Source: Rhizobium sp. CCGE531
Lineage (GTDB): Bacteria; Pseudomonadota; Alphaproteobacteria; Rhizobiales; Rhizobiaceae
Length of the DNA: 64,000 nucleotides
Direction of reading: 5' to 3'
Assembly: GCF_003627795.1 (NCBI RefSeq)
Contig: NZ_CP032684.1
Span: 156,001-220,000, forward strand
The notes under the pieces are model-generated. The model was not told the DNA's origin. It was given only the letters and a program-made list of their open reading frames with translations, and searched no databases. Positions 1-8,709 of the stretch are shown one piece after another. The translations under genes were made by a program, and so were the position numbers. The stretch's first letter is position 1; every line of letters starts with the position of its first letter.

Positions 1-1667
1 ATGTCGCCGAGCGAAGCGCCCGAGTCGGACGAACCGAACTGAGCAACAGCTTCCTTCTCTTCAGCGATTTCCAGAGCCTTGATCGACAGCATGATCTTGC
101 GATCCTTCTTGGAGAAGTTGGTGACGCGAGCGTCGACAACCTGACCAACCGAGAAACGCTCCGGACGCTGTTCGTCGCGGTCACGCGACAGATCGGCGCG
201 GCGAATGAACGAGGTCATGTCTTCGTGGTTGACGAGCTTGACTTCGATGCCGCCGTCGTTGACTGCGATGACTTCGCAGGAAACGACTGCATTCTTGCGC
301 AGGTCGCCCGAAGCGGCTGCTTCGCCGACTGCATCCTTGCCGAGCTGCTTGATGCCGAGCGAGATGCGTTCCTTCTCGACGTCGACGTCGAGAACGACAG
401 CCTTGACGACGTCACCCTTGTTGAACTCCTCGATGACCTGCTCGCCCGGACGGTTCCAGTCGAGGTCGGAGAGGTGCACCATGCCGTCCACATCGCCGTC
501 GAGGCCGATGAACAGGCCGAATTCGGTCTTGTTCTTGACTTCGCCTTCGACTTCGGTGCCAGCCGGATGGTTGCGGGCGAATGCTGCCCACGGGTTTTCC
601 AGCGTCTGCTTCAGGCCGAGCGAGATACGACGCTTGGTCGGATCGACTTCGAGAACGACGACTTCGACTTCCTGGCTCGTGGACAGGATCTTGCCGGGGT
701 GAACGTTCTTCTTGGTCCAGGACATTTCCGAGATGTGGATGAGGCCTTCGATGCCCGGCTCCAGCTCGACGAACGCACCGTAGTCGGTGATGTTCGTGAC
801 GGTACCGGAGATCTTCTTGCCTTCCGGATACTTGGCCTGGATGCCATCCCACGGATCGCTCTCGAGCTGCTTCATGCCGAGCGAGATGCGGTGGGTTTCC
901 TGGTTGATGCGGATGATCTGTACCTTGACCTGCTGGCCGATGGACAGGATTTCCGACGGATGGTTCACGCGGCGCCATGCCATGTCGGTGACGTGCAGCA
1001 GGCCGTCGATGCCGCCGAGGTCGACGAACGCACCGTAATCGGTGATGTTCTTGACGACGCCGTCAACAACCTGGCCTTCTTCGAGGTTCTGAACGATTTC
1101 AGAACGCTGCTCGGCACGGGACTCTTCCAGAACCGTACGACGCGAAACGACGATGTTGCCGCGGCGCTTGTCCATCTTGAGGATTTCGAAGGGCTGCGGG
1201 TTGTGCATCAGCGGAGTGACGTCGCGGATCGGACGGATGTCGACCTGCGAACGCGGCAGGAAGGCGATAGCGCCGTCGAGATCGACGGTGAAGCCGCCCT
1301 TGACCTGGTTGAAGATGACGCCTTCGACGCGCTCGCCAGCTTCGAACTTGGCTTCGAGCTTGATCCAGCTTTCTTCGCGGCGAGCCTTTTCGCGCGACAG
1401 AACAGCTTCGCCAAGCGCGTTTTCGATGCGCTCGACATAGACTTCGACTTCATCGCCAACGTTGAGCGTGCCGTCCTTGGCGCGCGCACCGAATTCCTTC
1501 AGCGCGATGCGGCCTTCGACCTTGAGGCCGACGTCCACAACGGCGACATCCTTTTCGATGGCGGTGATGATGCCCTTGGTGACATAGCCTTCAGCCAGAT
1601 CGTTCTTGGCAAAGGATTCTTCGAGAAGGGCCGCGAAATCTTCGCGAGAGGGGGAAGTTACAGACAT
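1..1667 (-). CDS. rpsA: 30S ribosomal protein S1 (3' end beyond window)
   Basis: S1 brings mRNA to the 30S subunit and supports initiation on weak Shine-Dalgarno leaders. The visible 555 residues start MSVTSPSREDF and hold six S1 folds, beginning near residues 27, 111, 197, 285, 372 and 459; folds three and four share the motif NITDYGAFV. The family is usually about 565 residues, so only the last few are missing. ATG at 1667 follows an AGGAGA ribosome site. The frame has no stop inside the window, so a long antisense frame at 225-1763 can be mistaken for the gene. It lies downstream of cmk on the same strand, the usual alphaproteobacterial order. Confidence 0.97.
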   Translation of the reverse strand, partial: MSVTSPSREDFAALLEESFAKNDLAEGYVTKGIITAIEKDVAVVDVGLKVEGRIALKEFGARAKDGTLNVGDEVEVYVERIENALGEAVLSREKARREESWIKLEAKFEAGERVEGVIFNQVKGGFTVDLDGAIAFLPRSQVDIRPIRDVTPLMHNPQPFEILKMDKRRGNIVVSRRTVLEESRAEQRSEIVQNLEEGQVVDGVVKNITDYGAFVDLGGIDGLLHVTDMAWRRVNHPSEILSIGQQVKVQIIRINQETHRISLGMKQLESDPWDGIQAKYPEGKKISGTVTNITDYGAFVELEPGIEGLIHISEMSWTKKNVHPGKILSTSQEVEVVVLEVDPTKRRISLGLKQTLENPWAAFARNHPAGTEVEGEVKNKTEFGLFIGLDGDVDGMVHLSDLDWNRPGEQVIEEFNKGDVVKAVVLDVDVEKERISLGIKQLGKDAVGEAAASGDLRKNAVVSCEVIAVNDGGIEVKLVNHEDMTSFIRRADLSRDRDEQRPERFSVGQVVDARVTNFSKKDRKIMLSIKALEIAEEKEAVAQFGSSDSGASLGD

Positions 1668-1851
1668 AAAATCTCCTGGCGTGTCCTTGATTATGCAATC
1701 TGGACACTGACGCGCCGGTGGTTCGCGTTAAACGGGCCTGACCCCAGTCCGCCTTCCCTTTGAGGAAAGCTATCCGGCGCTTGGACGGAATGTCAGGCTA
1801 TCTTGAAATCGGCGGTTCCGGGCGCTAGGCGCGCGAAGGCCGCTCACATTT

Positions 1852-2484
1852 TCAGGCATTTCGGCTCAGAGCGGCGTCGACGATCGACTTTGCCATCTGA
1901 AACGCCGCTTCTATACTCATTTCTGATGTATCTAGCAAGTATGCGTCTTCAGCCGGCTTCAACGGGCTGTCGGTGCGGCCCATATCGCGCTCGTCGCGCC
2001 GTTTCACATCCGCGAAAATGGCCTCGTAGTCGGCGCTGCCGCCGGCTTCGACGATCTCCTCGTAGCGCCGCCTGGCGCGGACTTCGTCCGAGGCTGTCAC
2101 ATAGAGCTTCACCGGCGCGTCCGGGCAGACGATCGTGCCGATGTCGCGCCCGTCGAGCACGGCGCCCGGCGTCTTTTCGGCAAAACGGCGCTGAGCCTCC
2201 ACCAGAGCCCGGCGGACGGCCGGCATGACGGCGATCTTCGATGCGGCCTCGCCGATCTCGTGCCTGGACAGAATAGTCCGGTCGAGCCCGGCCAGATCGA
2301 CCTTGCGCGCCATGCCTTCGGCAACGGCCTCGTCGTCGAGCGGCAATCCGGCATCGAGAAGGGCCTTGGCGGCGGCGCGGTAGGTGAGGCCGGTATCGAG
2401 ATGATGAAAACCATAGGTCTCGGCGATCCGACGCGCTAAGGTTCCCTTGCCGGCAGCCGCAGGCCCGTCGATGGCAATGATCAT
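1852..2484 (-). CDS. cmk: (d)CMP kinase
   Basis: Cytidylate kinase phosphorylates CMP and dCMP with ATP in pyrimidine nucleotide metabolism. The 210-residue protein starts [15 protein letters not shown], with the P-loop at residues 7-15 and the DGRDIGT motif at 111-117, both typical of bacterial Cmk. The frame runs 28 codons further upstream, but that part has no family similarity and the ATG at 2484 begins exactly at the conserved N-terminus. rpsA follows after 184 bases. Normally aroA lies just upstream; here only a remnant of it remains, so cmk is probably expressed from sequence within or upstream of the remnant. Confidence 0.95.
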   Translation of the reverse strand: MIIAIDGPAAAGKGTLARRIAETYGFHHLDTGLTYRAAAKALLDAGLPLDDEAVAEGMARKVDLAGLDRTILSRHEIGEAASKIAVMPAVRRALVEAQRRFAEKTPGAVLDGRDIGTIVCPDAPVKLYVTASDEVRARRRYEEIVEAGGSADYEAIFADVKRRDERDMGRTDSPLKPAEDAYLLDTSEMSIEAAFQMAKSIVDAALSRNA

Positions 2485-2515
2485 GTCTTCTTCAGCCTCT
2501 ACCTGTATCCCGATA

Positions 2516-2734
2516 TTACTTGCCGTAATGACGCACCAGATCGGCCATCTCGGCGACTTCGCCACCATCGATCGCCGAAAGGCCTTCGGCCACGCCCTGC
2601 CGGTCGGCGAGCGGTCGGTTCTGGCTCACCTTCCATTTGCCGTCAATCGCCTCGACGTCGATTTCGATGCCGACGATGCCTTCCATCGGGGCTGCGATGA
2701 AGTCCGGCGGTGCATCGTCCACCGCCCAGGGCAC
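2516..2734 (-). pseudogene. Remnant of a PaiB-type FMN-binding regulator (C-terminal part)
   Basis: The 72 residues contain PWAVDDAPPDFI, GIVGIEIDVE and [17 protein letters not shown], which match my knowledge of the C-terminal third of PaiB-like FMN-binding negative transcriptional regulators (normally about 200 residues). The N-terminal part is absent: the reading frame continues a few codons upstream (LIDRA) and then runs into the aroA remnant. It is therefore a gene fragment, though the GTG at 2734 could allow a short peptide to be made. It sits between the aroA remnant and cmk, where rhizobia normally have no such gene, so it marks a rearrangement. Confidence 0.7.
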
Positions 2735-2745
2735 CGCGCGGTCTA

Positions 2746-3066
<321 letters not shown>

Positions 3067-3303
3067 TCAATGGCTGGCTGCGGTCCTCTTGCGCCAGATG
3101 TTCTGCGGCTCGCATCGGCTGGTTGGCACAGGCCCGTATCGCCGTCATCCCGCAATGCGTGAAAACCGCGTGCGAAGCGGCATGAAGTTTAGCTTTGACA
3201 GAAACGGCCGCAACGATTAAGGGGACCGGCTGATATTTCCCTTAAAACGCCGGCTTCCCCGGCATTGCCGGATTTTCATCCGGCCATTCATGAGGCTTTG
3301 ACA

Positions 3304-3687
3304 GTGGCGAAAGCGGAACTTGGAACAAAACGTACCGATCCGGACAATGGCAAGAAGTTCTACGACCTGAACCGGGATCCGGTGATCTCGCCCTACACCG
3401 GCAAGTCCTGGCCCCTGTCCTATTTCGAGGAAACCTCCGCTTCGAAGGAAGTTCCGGAAGAAGAAGAAGTGGCCGAGGTCGATACCGAGAACACCGAAGT
3501 CGAACTGGTGTCGCTCGAGGATGCCGATGAAGCCGCTGCCGGCGGCGACGATATTCCGGATATCGGCGATGACGACGTCGAAATCGACGACGATGACGAC
3601 GATACCTTCCTTGAAGCCGACGAAGACGAAGATGATGACGACATGAGCGACATCATCGGCGTCACCGGCGACGAAGACGACGTCTGA
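3304..3687 (+). CDS. FYDLN_acid (TIGR02300) family protein
   Basis: This 127-residue protein of unknown function has the family signature KFYDLNRDPV at residues 18-27, then SPYTGKSWP, then a very acidic tail from about residue 60 rich in Asp and Glu. Many family members carry Cys pairs around the FYDLN motif, like a small zinc ribbon; this one has no Cys there. GTG at 3304 is chosen because the conserved MAKAELGTKR begins there and GAGG lies 8 bases upstream; an in-frame TTG at 3265 adds a non-conserved leader. It is divergent from the aroA/cmk/rpsA strand and ends at a strong terminator. Confidence 0.85.
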   Translation: MAKAELGTKRTDPDNGKKFYDLNRDPVISPYTGKSWPLSYFEETSASKEVPEEEEVAEVDTENTEVELVSLEDADEAAAGGDDIPDIGDDDVEIDDDDDDTFLEADEDEDDDDMSDIIGVTGDEDDV

Positions 3688-3699
3688 TCTCAAGGACAG

Positions 3700-3740
3700 T
3701 CGGCCCGGGAACCAAGAAAAAATCCCCGGGCCGAATTTTT
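3700..3740 (+). terminator. Intrinsic terminator of the FYDLN_acid gene
   Basis: A perfect 10-bp stem (TCGGCCCGGG at 3700-3709 with CCCGGGCCGA at 3725-3734) is followed by ATTTTT, starting 12 bases after the stop codon. Confidence 0.8.
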
Positions 3741-3839
3741 CGGCTTGCTATCTGTAAAAACCAGAAGTAATAAGCCGCCACCCCGACGGGCGAAGCGCTC
3801 GGAAGGGACCCAGGGCCGGTCAAACGGCACCACCTTGAT

Positions 3840-3915
<76 letters not shown>

Positions 3916-4096
3916 CGCTTCGCCCTTACGGGCTTCGCGTGGCGCAGCCGCGGGGAACCGTTAGGCCGAAGCAGTGCCCGGCATAGCCCGCAGGGCGACG
4001 ACGGGCTGAAATTTCAATCAAATATTTCCAGACAAGAAGCCAACATCGACTCGATATAGTATTTGCGTCCGAATCACCGGATGCCAATCGATCGAG

Positions 4097-4345
4097 ATGC
4101 GGATGTGGTACGTTTACATCCTTCAAAGCGCGGATTTTGCTGACCAGCAATATACTGGATCGACTTCAGATCTTAAACGGCGGCTTGCGGACCACAACGC
4201 CGGCAAGTCGACGCACACCGCGAAATTCGCGCCATGGATTCTTCTTTGGTACTCGGCATTCCCGGACAAATATCGCGCATTGGAATTCGAAGCCTATCTG
4301 AAATCCCATTCTGGCCGAGCATTTGCGAAGAAGAGGCTGCTCTAA
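4097..4345 (+). CDS. GIY-YIG superfamily small protein
   Basis: The 82-residue protein is a minimal GIY-YIG fold of the UPF0213/YhbQ-like kind. WYVYILQ (residues 4-10) and QYTGSTSDLKRRLADHN carry the two halves of the motif, with the usual Arg on the following helix, and a conserved FAPWILLWYS strand is present. These small single-domain proteins are thought to be nucleases or nuclease-derived, but cellular roles are poorly known. Starts at 4097 and 4103 are both possible (MRMWYVY). It stands alone between tRNA-Ala and a DUF1275 gene, without an obvious operon partner. Confidence 0.8.
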   Translation: MRMWYVYILQSADFADQQYTGSTSDLKRRLADHNAGKSTHTAKFAPWILLWYSAFPDKYRALEFEAYLKSHSGRAFAKKRLL

Positions 4346-4446
4346 AAGCCTGCCTGTTTTCCACGCATCGATAACTTAATCCATCCTCCGCATTCCCTCA
4401 ACTTCGTGCTAGCCTCGAATCCTCCGCAAACAACCTCGAATCGGCC

Positions 4447-5169
4447 ATGACCAGACAGCGTCGCCGTCGCCTCATCAAGACCCGCCGCACGGTGACGGGG
4501 TTTCTGCTCGTTGCCTCGATCGCCTTTCTGGCTGGGATGACCGATGCCGTCGGGCTGATGCTGACGGGCAATTTCGTGTCCTTCATGACCGGCAATACGA
4601 CGCGGGCGGCGATTGCGCTCGGAATGGGCGAGTTCGGCCATGCGGCGGTGCTGTTCTCGGCCATCCTGACGTTCATTCTCGGCAATGCGCTCGGGATCGT
4701 CATCGCCCATGCGGCGGAGCGGCGGGCTTTCGTGGTGCTTGCCTGCGTCAGTATCCTTCTGGCCGCCGCCGCGGGCTTTGCGGAGCCGTCGCTGGTTCTG
4801 GTGCAGTTCTATCTGGTGGTGCTGGCCATGGGCATGGTCAATGCCACGGTCGAGCATATCGAAGGCCTGCCGATCGGCCTCACCTATGTCACCGGGGCGC
4901 TCTCGCGCTTCGGTCGCGGTCTTGGCCGTTTCCTGCTGGGGGATCGGGATTTTCTCTGGACGGTGCAGATCGTGCCCTGGAGCGGCATGATCTCCGGCGC
5001 CATCATCGGCGCGCTTCTGGCCGGCGCCTTCGGCGCGCACGCGCTTTGGGTGGTGTCCATGGTCGCCCTCGTGCTGGCGCTGTCGACGCTTTTCATCCCC
5101 CGCCCGCTGCAGCGCCGCTTCAATCAGCGCTTCGTTATTTCGGCATCGATGGTGCGGCGATCGAAATAG
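4447..5169 (+). CDS. DUF1275 (YoaK) family membrane protein
   Basis: The 240-residue protein is hydrophobic, with about six predicted membrane segments after a basic N-terminus (RQRRRRLIKTRR). The motifs GMTDAVGLM and GNFVSFMTGNTT at residues 30-52 are characteristic of the DUF1275/YoaK family, whose transport substrate or role is not established. It ends IPRPLQRRF in a basic cytoplasmic tail. No clear ribosome site precedes the ATG. The DUF218 gene follows 72 bases downstream on the same strand; a shared transcript is possible but not shown. Confidence 0.85.
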   Translation: MTRQRRRRLIKTRRTVTGFLLVASIAFLAGMTDAVGLMLTGNFVSFMTGNTTRAAIALGMGEFGHAAVLFSAILTFILGNALGIVIAHAAERRAFVVLACVSILLAAAAGFAEPSLVLVQFYLVVLAMGMVNATVEHIEGLPIGLTYVTGALSRFGRGLGRFLLGDRDFLWTVQIVPWSGMISGAIIGALLAGAFGAHALWVVSMVALVLALSTLFIPRPLQRRFNQRFVISASMVRRSK

Positions 5170-5241
5170 CCACATTGCAGCGCACAAAAATCTGCTAGGG
5201 AGAAAAACGAATCGTTTTGCCGACAAGCGTAAGGATATGCC

Positions 5242-6033
5242 GTGTTCGTTTTTTCGAAACTTGTCTGGATTTTCGGTCAGCCGCTGTCGCTGGCGTTTCT
5301 TTTCATCCTGCTGGCCTTCATCGCCGCTCTCCTGCGCTGGCGCGCCACGGTGATTGTCTCGTCGCTGTTGTCGGTGCTTATCCTGTTCGTCTCGCTCTAT
5401 ACGACGGCGGGCGCCTATATCGTCCAGGGCCTGGAAGAGCGCTTTTCGCACTCGGCTGCCGATCCGGCGGATCTCAAATGCGTGATCGTGCTCGGCGGCG
5501 CCACGCAGAACGAGGTAACGACCGCGCGTGGCGGCTACGAACTCGATTCGGCTGGCGATCGCCTGATCGAAGGCCTGCGGCTGGCGCAGAAATATCCGCA
5601 GGCGCGCATCGTGATCTCGGGCGGCGATGGCTCGATCGGCGGCAGCTATGAGGGCGATGCCGTCATCTCCGAGCGCTTCTTCACGGCACTCGGTATTCCC
5701 AGAGACCGCATGGTCGAGGACAAGACCTCGCGCACCACCTTCGAAAATGCCGTCAATACCAAGGAGCTGCTGGCGCAGAACGGGCTTTCGAACTGCCTGC
5801 TCATCACATCGGGCTTCCACATGCCCCGCTCGATGGGCATCTTCCGCAAGCAGGGCATCGATGTCGTGCCTTGGCCGGTCGATTACCGCAGTACCGGCAA
5901 GGAAACGCTCGGCCTCGATTTCACCCAGCCTTCGCGCAACGCGCAACTGCTGGCGACGGGATTGCGCGAATGGGTCGGCCTGGTCGGCTATTACGCCGTC
6001 GGCCGCACATCGGCGCTTTATCCCGGACCGTAA
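5242..6033 (+). CDS. DUF218 (YdcF/ElyC-like) membrane-anchored protein
   Basis: The 263-residue protein has two N-terminal membrane segments (about 5-30 and 37-58), then a soluble DUF218 domain. Landmarks are CVIVLGGA, RIVISGGDGS, SERFFTALGIPRD, EDKTSRTTFENA and LLITSGFHMPRS, the usual order in YdcF/SanA/ElyC proteins, which act at the envelope and affect cell-wall or lipid-carrier steps in some bacteria. The start is GTG with AAGGA seven bases upstream. The stop codon lies in the first copy of a 19-bp tandem repeat. Confidence 0.85.
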   Translation: MFVFSKLVWIFGQPLSLAFLFILLAFIAALLRWRATVIVSSLLSVLILFVSLYTTAGAYIVQGLEERFSHSAADPADLKCVIVLGGATQNEVTTARGGYELDSAGDRLIEGLRLAQKYPQARIVISGGDGSIGGSYEGDAVISERFFTALGIPRDRMVEDKTSRTTFENAVNTKELLAQNGLSNCLLITSGFHMPRSMGIFRKQGIDVVPWPVDYRSTGKETLGLDFTQPSRNAQLLATGLREWVGLVGYYAVGRTSALYPGP

Positions 6034-6074
6034 CGACGTGTCCGGACCGTAACTACGTGTCCAGACCGTAAGGG
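6022..6074. repeat. 19-bp tandem repeat, about 2.6 copies
   Basis: The unit CCGGACCGTAACGACGTGT-like repeats at 6022-6040, 6041-6059 and partly from 6060. The TAA stop of the DUF218 gene lies in the first unit. The array fills the gap to the convergent gene ending at 6075. Confidence 0.8.
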
Positions 6075-6554
6075 CTATTTCTTGGAAATGGTGACGAACT
6101 TGACGCCGCGCACCCGGACGGTGATTTCGCAGCGATCCTCGCCTTCCTTGCGGTCGCAAAAGTGCGGGTGCATCTTCATGACCAGCACCATGTTGCCGAA
6201 GCGCTGGATGAAATCATAGCCGTAGATCCGCGCCGTGGCGATCATGAGATAGCCGCCTTCGGCCACCTGGACATAGAAATTATAGGGGCAGCCTTCATCC
6301 GTGCAGTAGGGGCCTTTTTCGCCCTTGCAGGTAATCTCGCCCTCGTTGACGACGATATCGGCCAGCTTGTCGTTGTTGATATCCTGCTGGGTGGCGAAGT
6401 GGTCGCCGAAGCCCGCCTGACCGTCGCAGCTCTTGGTGAAGTGATCCTTCTCGAATGCCACGGGATCCTGCAGGATCGATTGCTGCGCCTCGGCCACGGC
6501 GGGCATGACCACGAATGCGACGAGATTGAAAATCACGATCAGCAGGGATTTCAC
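6075..6554 (-). CDS. Secreted Cys-containing protein of unknown function
   Basis: I do not recognise a named family. The 159-residue protein has a signal peptide (MKSLLIVIFNLVAF, likely cleaved after AEA near residue 23), so it is probably periplasmic. The mature part has six Cys, including YCTDEGC, which could form disulfides. DINNDKLAD resembles an aspartate-rich calcium loop of the FG-GAP type. The GTG at 6554 is preceded by GAGGAA; the open frame continues upstream to 6938 but that part is low-complexity and lacks a signal peptide. It is convergent with the DUF218 gene. Confidence 0.75.
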   Translation of the reverse strand: MKSLLIVIFNLVAFVVMPAVAEAQQSILQDPVAFEKDHFTKSCDGQAGFGDHFATQQDINNDKLADIVVNEGEITCKGEKGPYCTDEGCPYNFYVQVAEGGYLMIATARIYGYDFIQRFGNMVLVMKMHPHFCDRKEGEDRCEITVRVRGVKFVTISKK

Positions 6555-6695
6555 GGGGGATTCCTCTTCGAAGCGCCGTCGCGGCCACGATGGTCGCCGC
6601 AGCCGCTGCGACATCTTTACACGCGCCTGCTTGCGCGGCCCTTGCCGTCGTGATTCATTTCGCAAAAATCGCCGGCACCCCCGTTGGAGTTTTCG

Positions 6696-7331
6696 ATGTC
6701 GCTTCTTTCGTTTCTTGACTATGCCGGCGTCGCCCTTTTTGCCGCAACCGGCGCGCTCGCGGCCTCGCGCAAGCAGCTCGATCTGATCGGCTTTTTGTTC
6801 CTGGCCGCCGTCACCGGCATCGGCGGCGGCACGCTTCGCGATATCGTCCTTGGCCGGGTGCCCGTCTTCTGGGTGCTGAACCCGACCTATATCATCATCT
6901 GCGCCATGGTCGGCATCCTGGTCTTCTTCACCGCCCATCTGTTCGAATCGCGCTATCGGCTGCTCATCTGGCTCGATGCGGTGGGACTGTCAGCCTATTG
7001 CGTGATGGGGGCGGCCAAGGGCATGGCGGCGACGGGCTCGCCCACCGTCGCCATCGTCACCGGCGCGCTGACGGCGACGTTCGGCGGCATCCTGCGCGAT
7101 CTCCTGGCAAACGAGCCCTCGGTGCTGCTGCGGCCGGAAATCTACGTGACGGCCTCGCTCGTCGGCGCCGGTGTCTTTACGGCGGCCAATGCGACGACGC
7201 TTCCACTCTATGCCTCTGCGGGATTGGGTGTGATCGCGGCCTTCGCAGTGCGCGGCGGCGCGCTCTGGTTCGGCTGGACCTTCCCGACCTATCGCCACAG
7301 GCCCGGCCGGCATCCGGATGATGTGATGTAG
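6696..7331 (+). CDS. Trimeric intracellular cation (TRIC)-like channel, YadS/UPF0126 family
   Basis: The 211-residue protein has about seven membrane segments in two similar halves. Each half carries a glycine-rich motif: GIGGGTLRDIVLG (about 40-53) and FGGILRDLL (about 124-132). That layout identifies the UPF0126/TRIC family, prokaryotic members of which form trimeric K+ channels. ATG at 6696 has GGAG nearby; an in-frame TTG at 6684 would add four residues. It is transcribed away from the secreted-protein gene and is followed by a heptamer repeat shared with irr. Confidence 0.88.
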   Translation: MSLLSFLDYAGVALFAATGALAASRKQLDLIGFLFLAAVTGIGGGTLRDIVLGRVPVFWVLNPTYIIICAMVGILVFFTAHLFESRYRLLIWLDAVGLSAYCVMGAAKGMAATGSPTVAIVTGALTATFGGILRDLLANEPSVLLRPEIYVTASLVGAGVFTAANATTLPLYASAGLGVIAAFAVRGGALWFGWTFPTYRHRPGRHPDDVM

Positions 7332-7385
7332 TGGGAGGCGGTAGGAATTAGGCAGTAGGCAATAGCGAATGGCTGGGAGACAATT

Positions 7386-7428
7386 CTATTGCCTATTGCC
7401 TATTGCCTATTGCCTATTGCCTATTGCC
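7386..7428. repeat. 7-bp tandem repeat (CTATTGC), six copies
   Basis: Six exact units run from 7386 to 7427. An inverted partial copy (GGCAATAG) lies at about 7358-7366, so the region can form a hairpin. The stop codon of irr (minus strand) is read from the unit at 7421-7427. Confidence 0.9.
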
Positions 7429-7843
7429 CATTCTTGCGGCGCAGGCGGATCACCACGTCGACATGGGCGATTTCCATGCCCTTCGGCGGTTCCGGCAGAT
7501 TGTCGATCGTCAGGTTGCTGATCGGGATATCCAGCACTTGGTTGTGGCCTTCCACGAAAAAGTGATGGTGGTCGGAAACATTGGTGTCGAAGTAGGTCTT
7601 GGTGCTTTCGACAGCGAGCACGCGGATCATGCCGGCTTCGGTGAATTGATGCAGCGTGTTGTAGACGGTTGCGAGCGAAACCGGAACGCCGGCGGCAACT
7701 GCTTCCTCGTGAAGCTCCTCCACGGTCAGATGGCGGTCGCCCTTGGCGAAGAGAAGGTCTCCCAGAGCGATCCGCTGTCGGGTCGGCCTCAGGCCGACAT
7801 TGCGTAGCCTGGTTTCGATCGCGATTTCGGCTTCTTCCGCCAT
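7421..7843 (-). CDS. irr: Fur-family iron response regulator Irr
   Basis: Irr is the rhizobial Fur homologue that represses iron-using functions, notably haem synthesis, when iron or haem is scarce. The 140-residue protein has the winged-helix core GLRPTRQRIALGDLLF (17-32) and PVSLATVYNTLHQF (54-67), then the Irr-type HHH cluster at 92-94 in DTNVSDHHHFF. The N-terminal GCPWHD haem motif of the Bradyrhizobium protein is absent, as in other Rhizobium Irr. The last two codons and the stop lie in the heptamer repeat. It is divergent from fabA, a conserved rhizobial arrangement. Confidence 0.93.
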   Translation of the reverse strand: MAEEAEIAIETRLRNVGLRPTRQRIALGDLLFAKGDRHLTVEELHEEAVAAGVPVSLATVYNTLHQFTEAGMIRVLAVESTKTYFDTNVSDHHHFFVEGHNQVLDIPISNLTIDNLPEPPKGMEIAHVDVVIRLRRKNGQ

Positions 7844-8140
7844 TCAGGGACTCCGGATTCCTGATCTCTATAATTCTTTACTAAGCCATATAACTTTTGC
7901 CTTGATTGCTTTCAATAGTTTCAATGGGGCGGGAAGGTGCTCAAAAGCCGCAAAAAACCAGCTTTTGGCGCAATTCGCTCTGGTCGCGGCTCTGGCGTTC
8001 CTGTATGCGACCACCACATAACGGCTAGTGCGGTCGATCGAACGGATGAATGAGAGTGCGATGCTTTCGCTTCATTTTCTGTCCATCTTGCACTAAAGCT
8101 TCACATCCATCGGCATTCATGCGGGGGAAACGGATTTTTT

Positions 8141-8656
8141 ATGACGACGAGACAGTCCAGCTTCAATTACGAGGAAATCCTGGCTTGCGGCCGCGGCGAA
8201 CTGTTCGGTCCGGGCAACGCGCAGCTTCCCCTGCCGCCGATGCTGATGGTCCATCGCATTACTGAAATTTCCGAAACCGGCGGCGCCTTCGACAAGGGCT
8301 TCATCCGCGCCGAATACGACGTGCGTCCCGATGACTGGTATTTCCCCTGCCATTTCGCCGGCAATCCGATCATGCCGGGCTGCCTCGGTCTTGACGGCAT
8401 GTGGCAACTGACCGGCTTCTTCCTCGGCTGGCTCGGCGAGCCCGGCCGCGGCATGGCGCTTTCGACAGGCGAAGTGAAGTTCAAGGGCATGGTTCGCCCG
8501 GATACGAAGCTTCTCGAATACGGCATCGACTTCAAGCGCGTCATGCGCGGCCGCCTGGTCCTCGGCACCGCCGACGGCTGGCTGAAGGCCGACGGCGAGG
8601 TCATCTATCAGGCGACGGACCTGCGCGTGGGCCTGTCGAAGGACAAGGTCGCCTGA
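8141..8656 (+). CDS. fabA: 3-hydroxydecanoyl-[ACP] dehydratase/isomerase
   Basis: FabA dehydrates 3-hydroxydecanoyl-ACP and isomerises trans-2- to cis-3-decenoyl-ACP, the entry to unsaturated fatty acids. The 171-residue hot-dog protein has the catalytic His71 in [12 protein letters not shown] and Asp85 in [10 protein letters not shown], matching E. coli His70 and Asp84. Length is typical. It heads the operon fabA-fabB-fabI. The 297-base gap to divergent irr holds both promoters; no operator is recognised with certainty. Confidence 0.97.
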   Translation: MTTRQSSFNYEEILACGRGELFGPGNAQLPLPPMLMVHRITEISETGGAFDKGFIRAEYDVRPDDWYFPCHFAGNPIMPGCLGLDGMWQLTGFFLGWLGEPGRGMALSTGEVKFKGMVRPDTKLLEYGIDFKRVMRGRLVLGTADGWLKADGEVIYQATDLRVGLSKDKVA

Positions 8657-8709
8657 ACCGCGGCGCCGCCGCCTCCACAAAGACAGACGTTTTAGAAAAG
8701 GTCATCGAC

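Noticed and set aside
225..1763. A 512-residue open frame on the plus strand across rpsA
   Set aside because: It is antisense to six clear S1 domains, whose own frame is open to the window edge.
6555..6938. An N-terminal extension of the secreted protein
   Set aside because: Low complexity; the signal peptide begins at GTG 6554 with GAGGAA before it.
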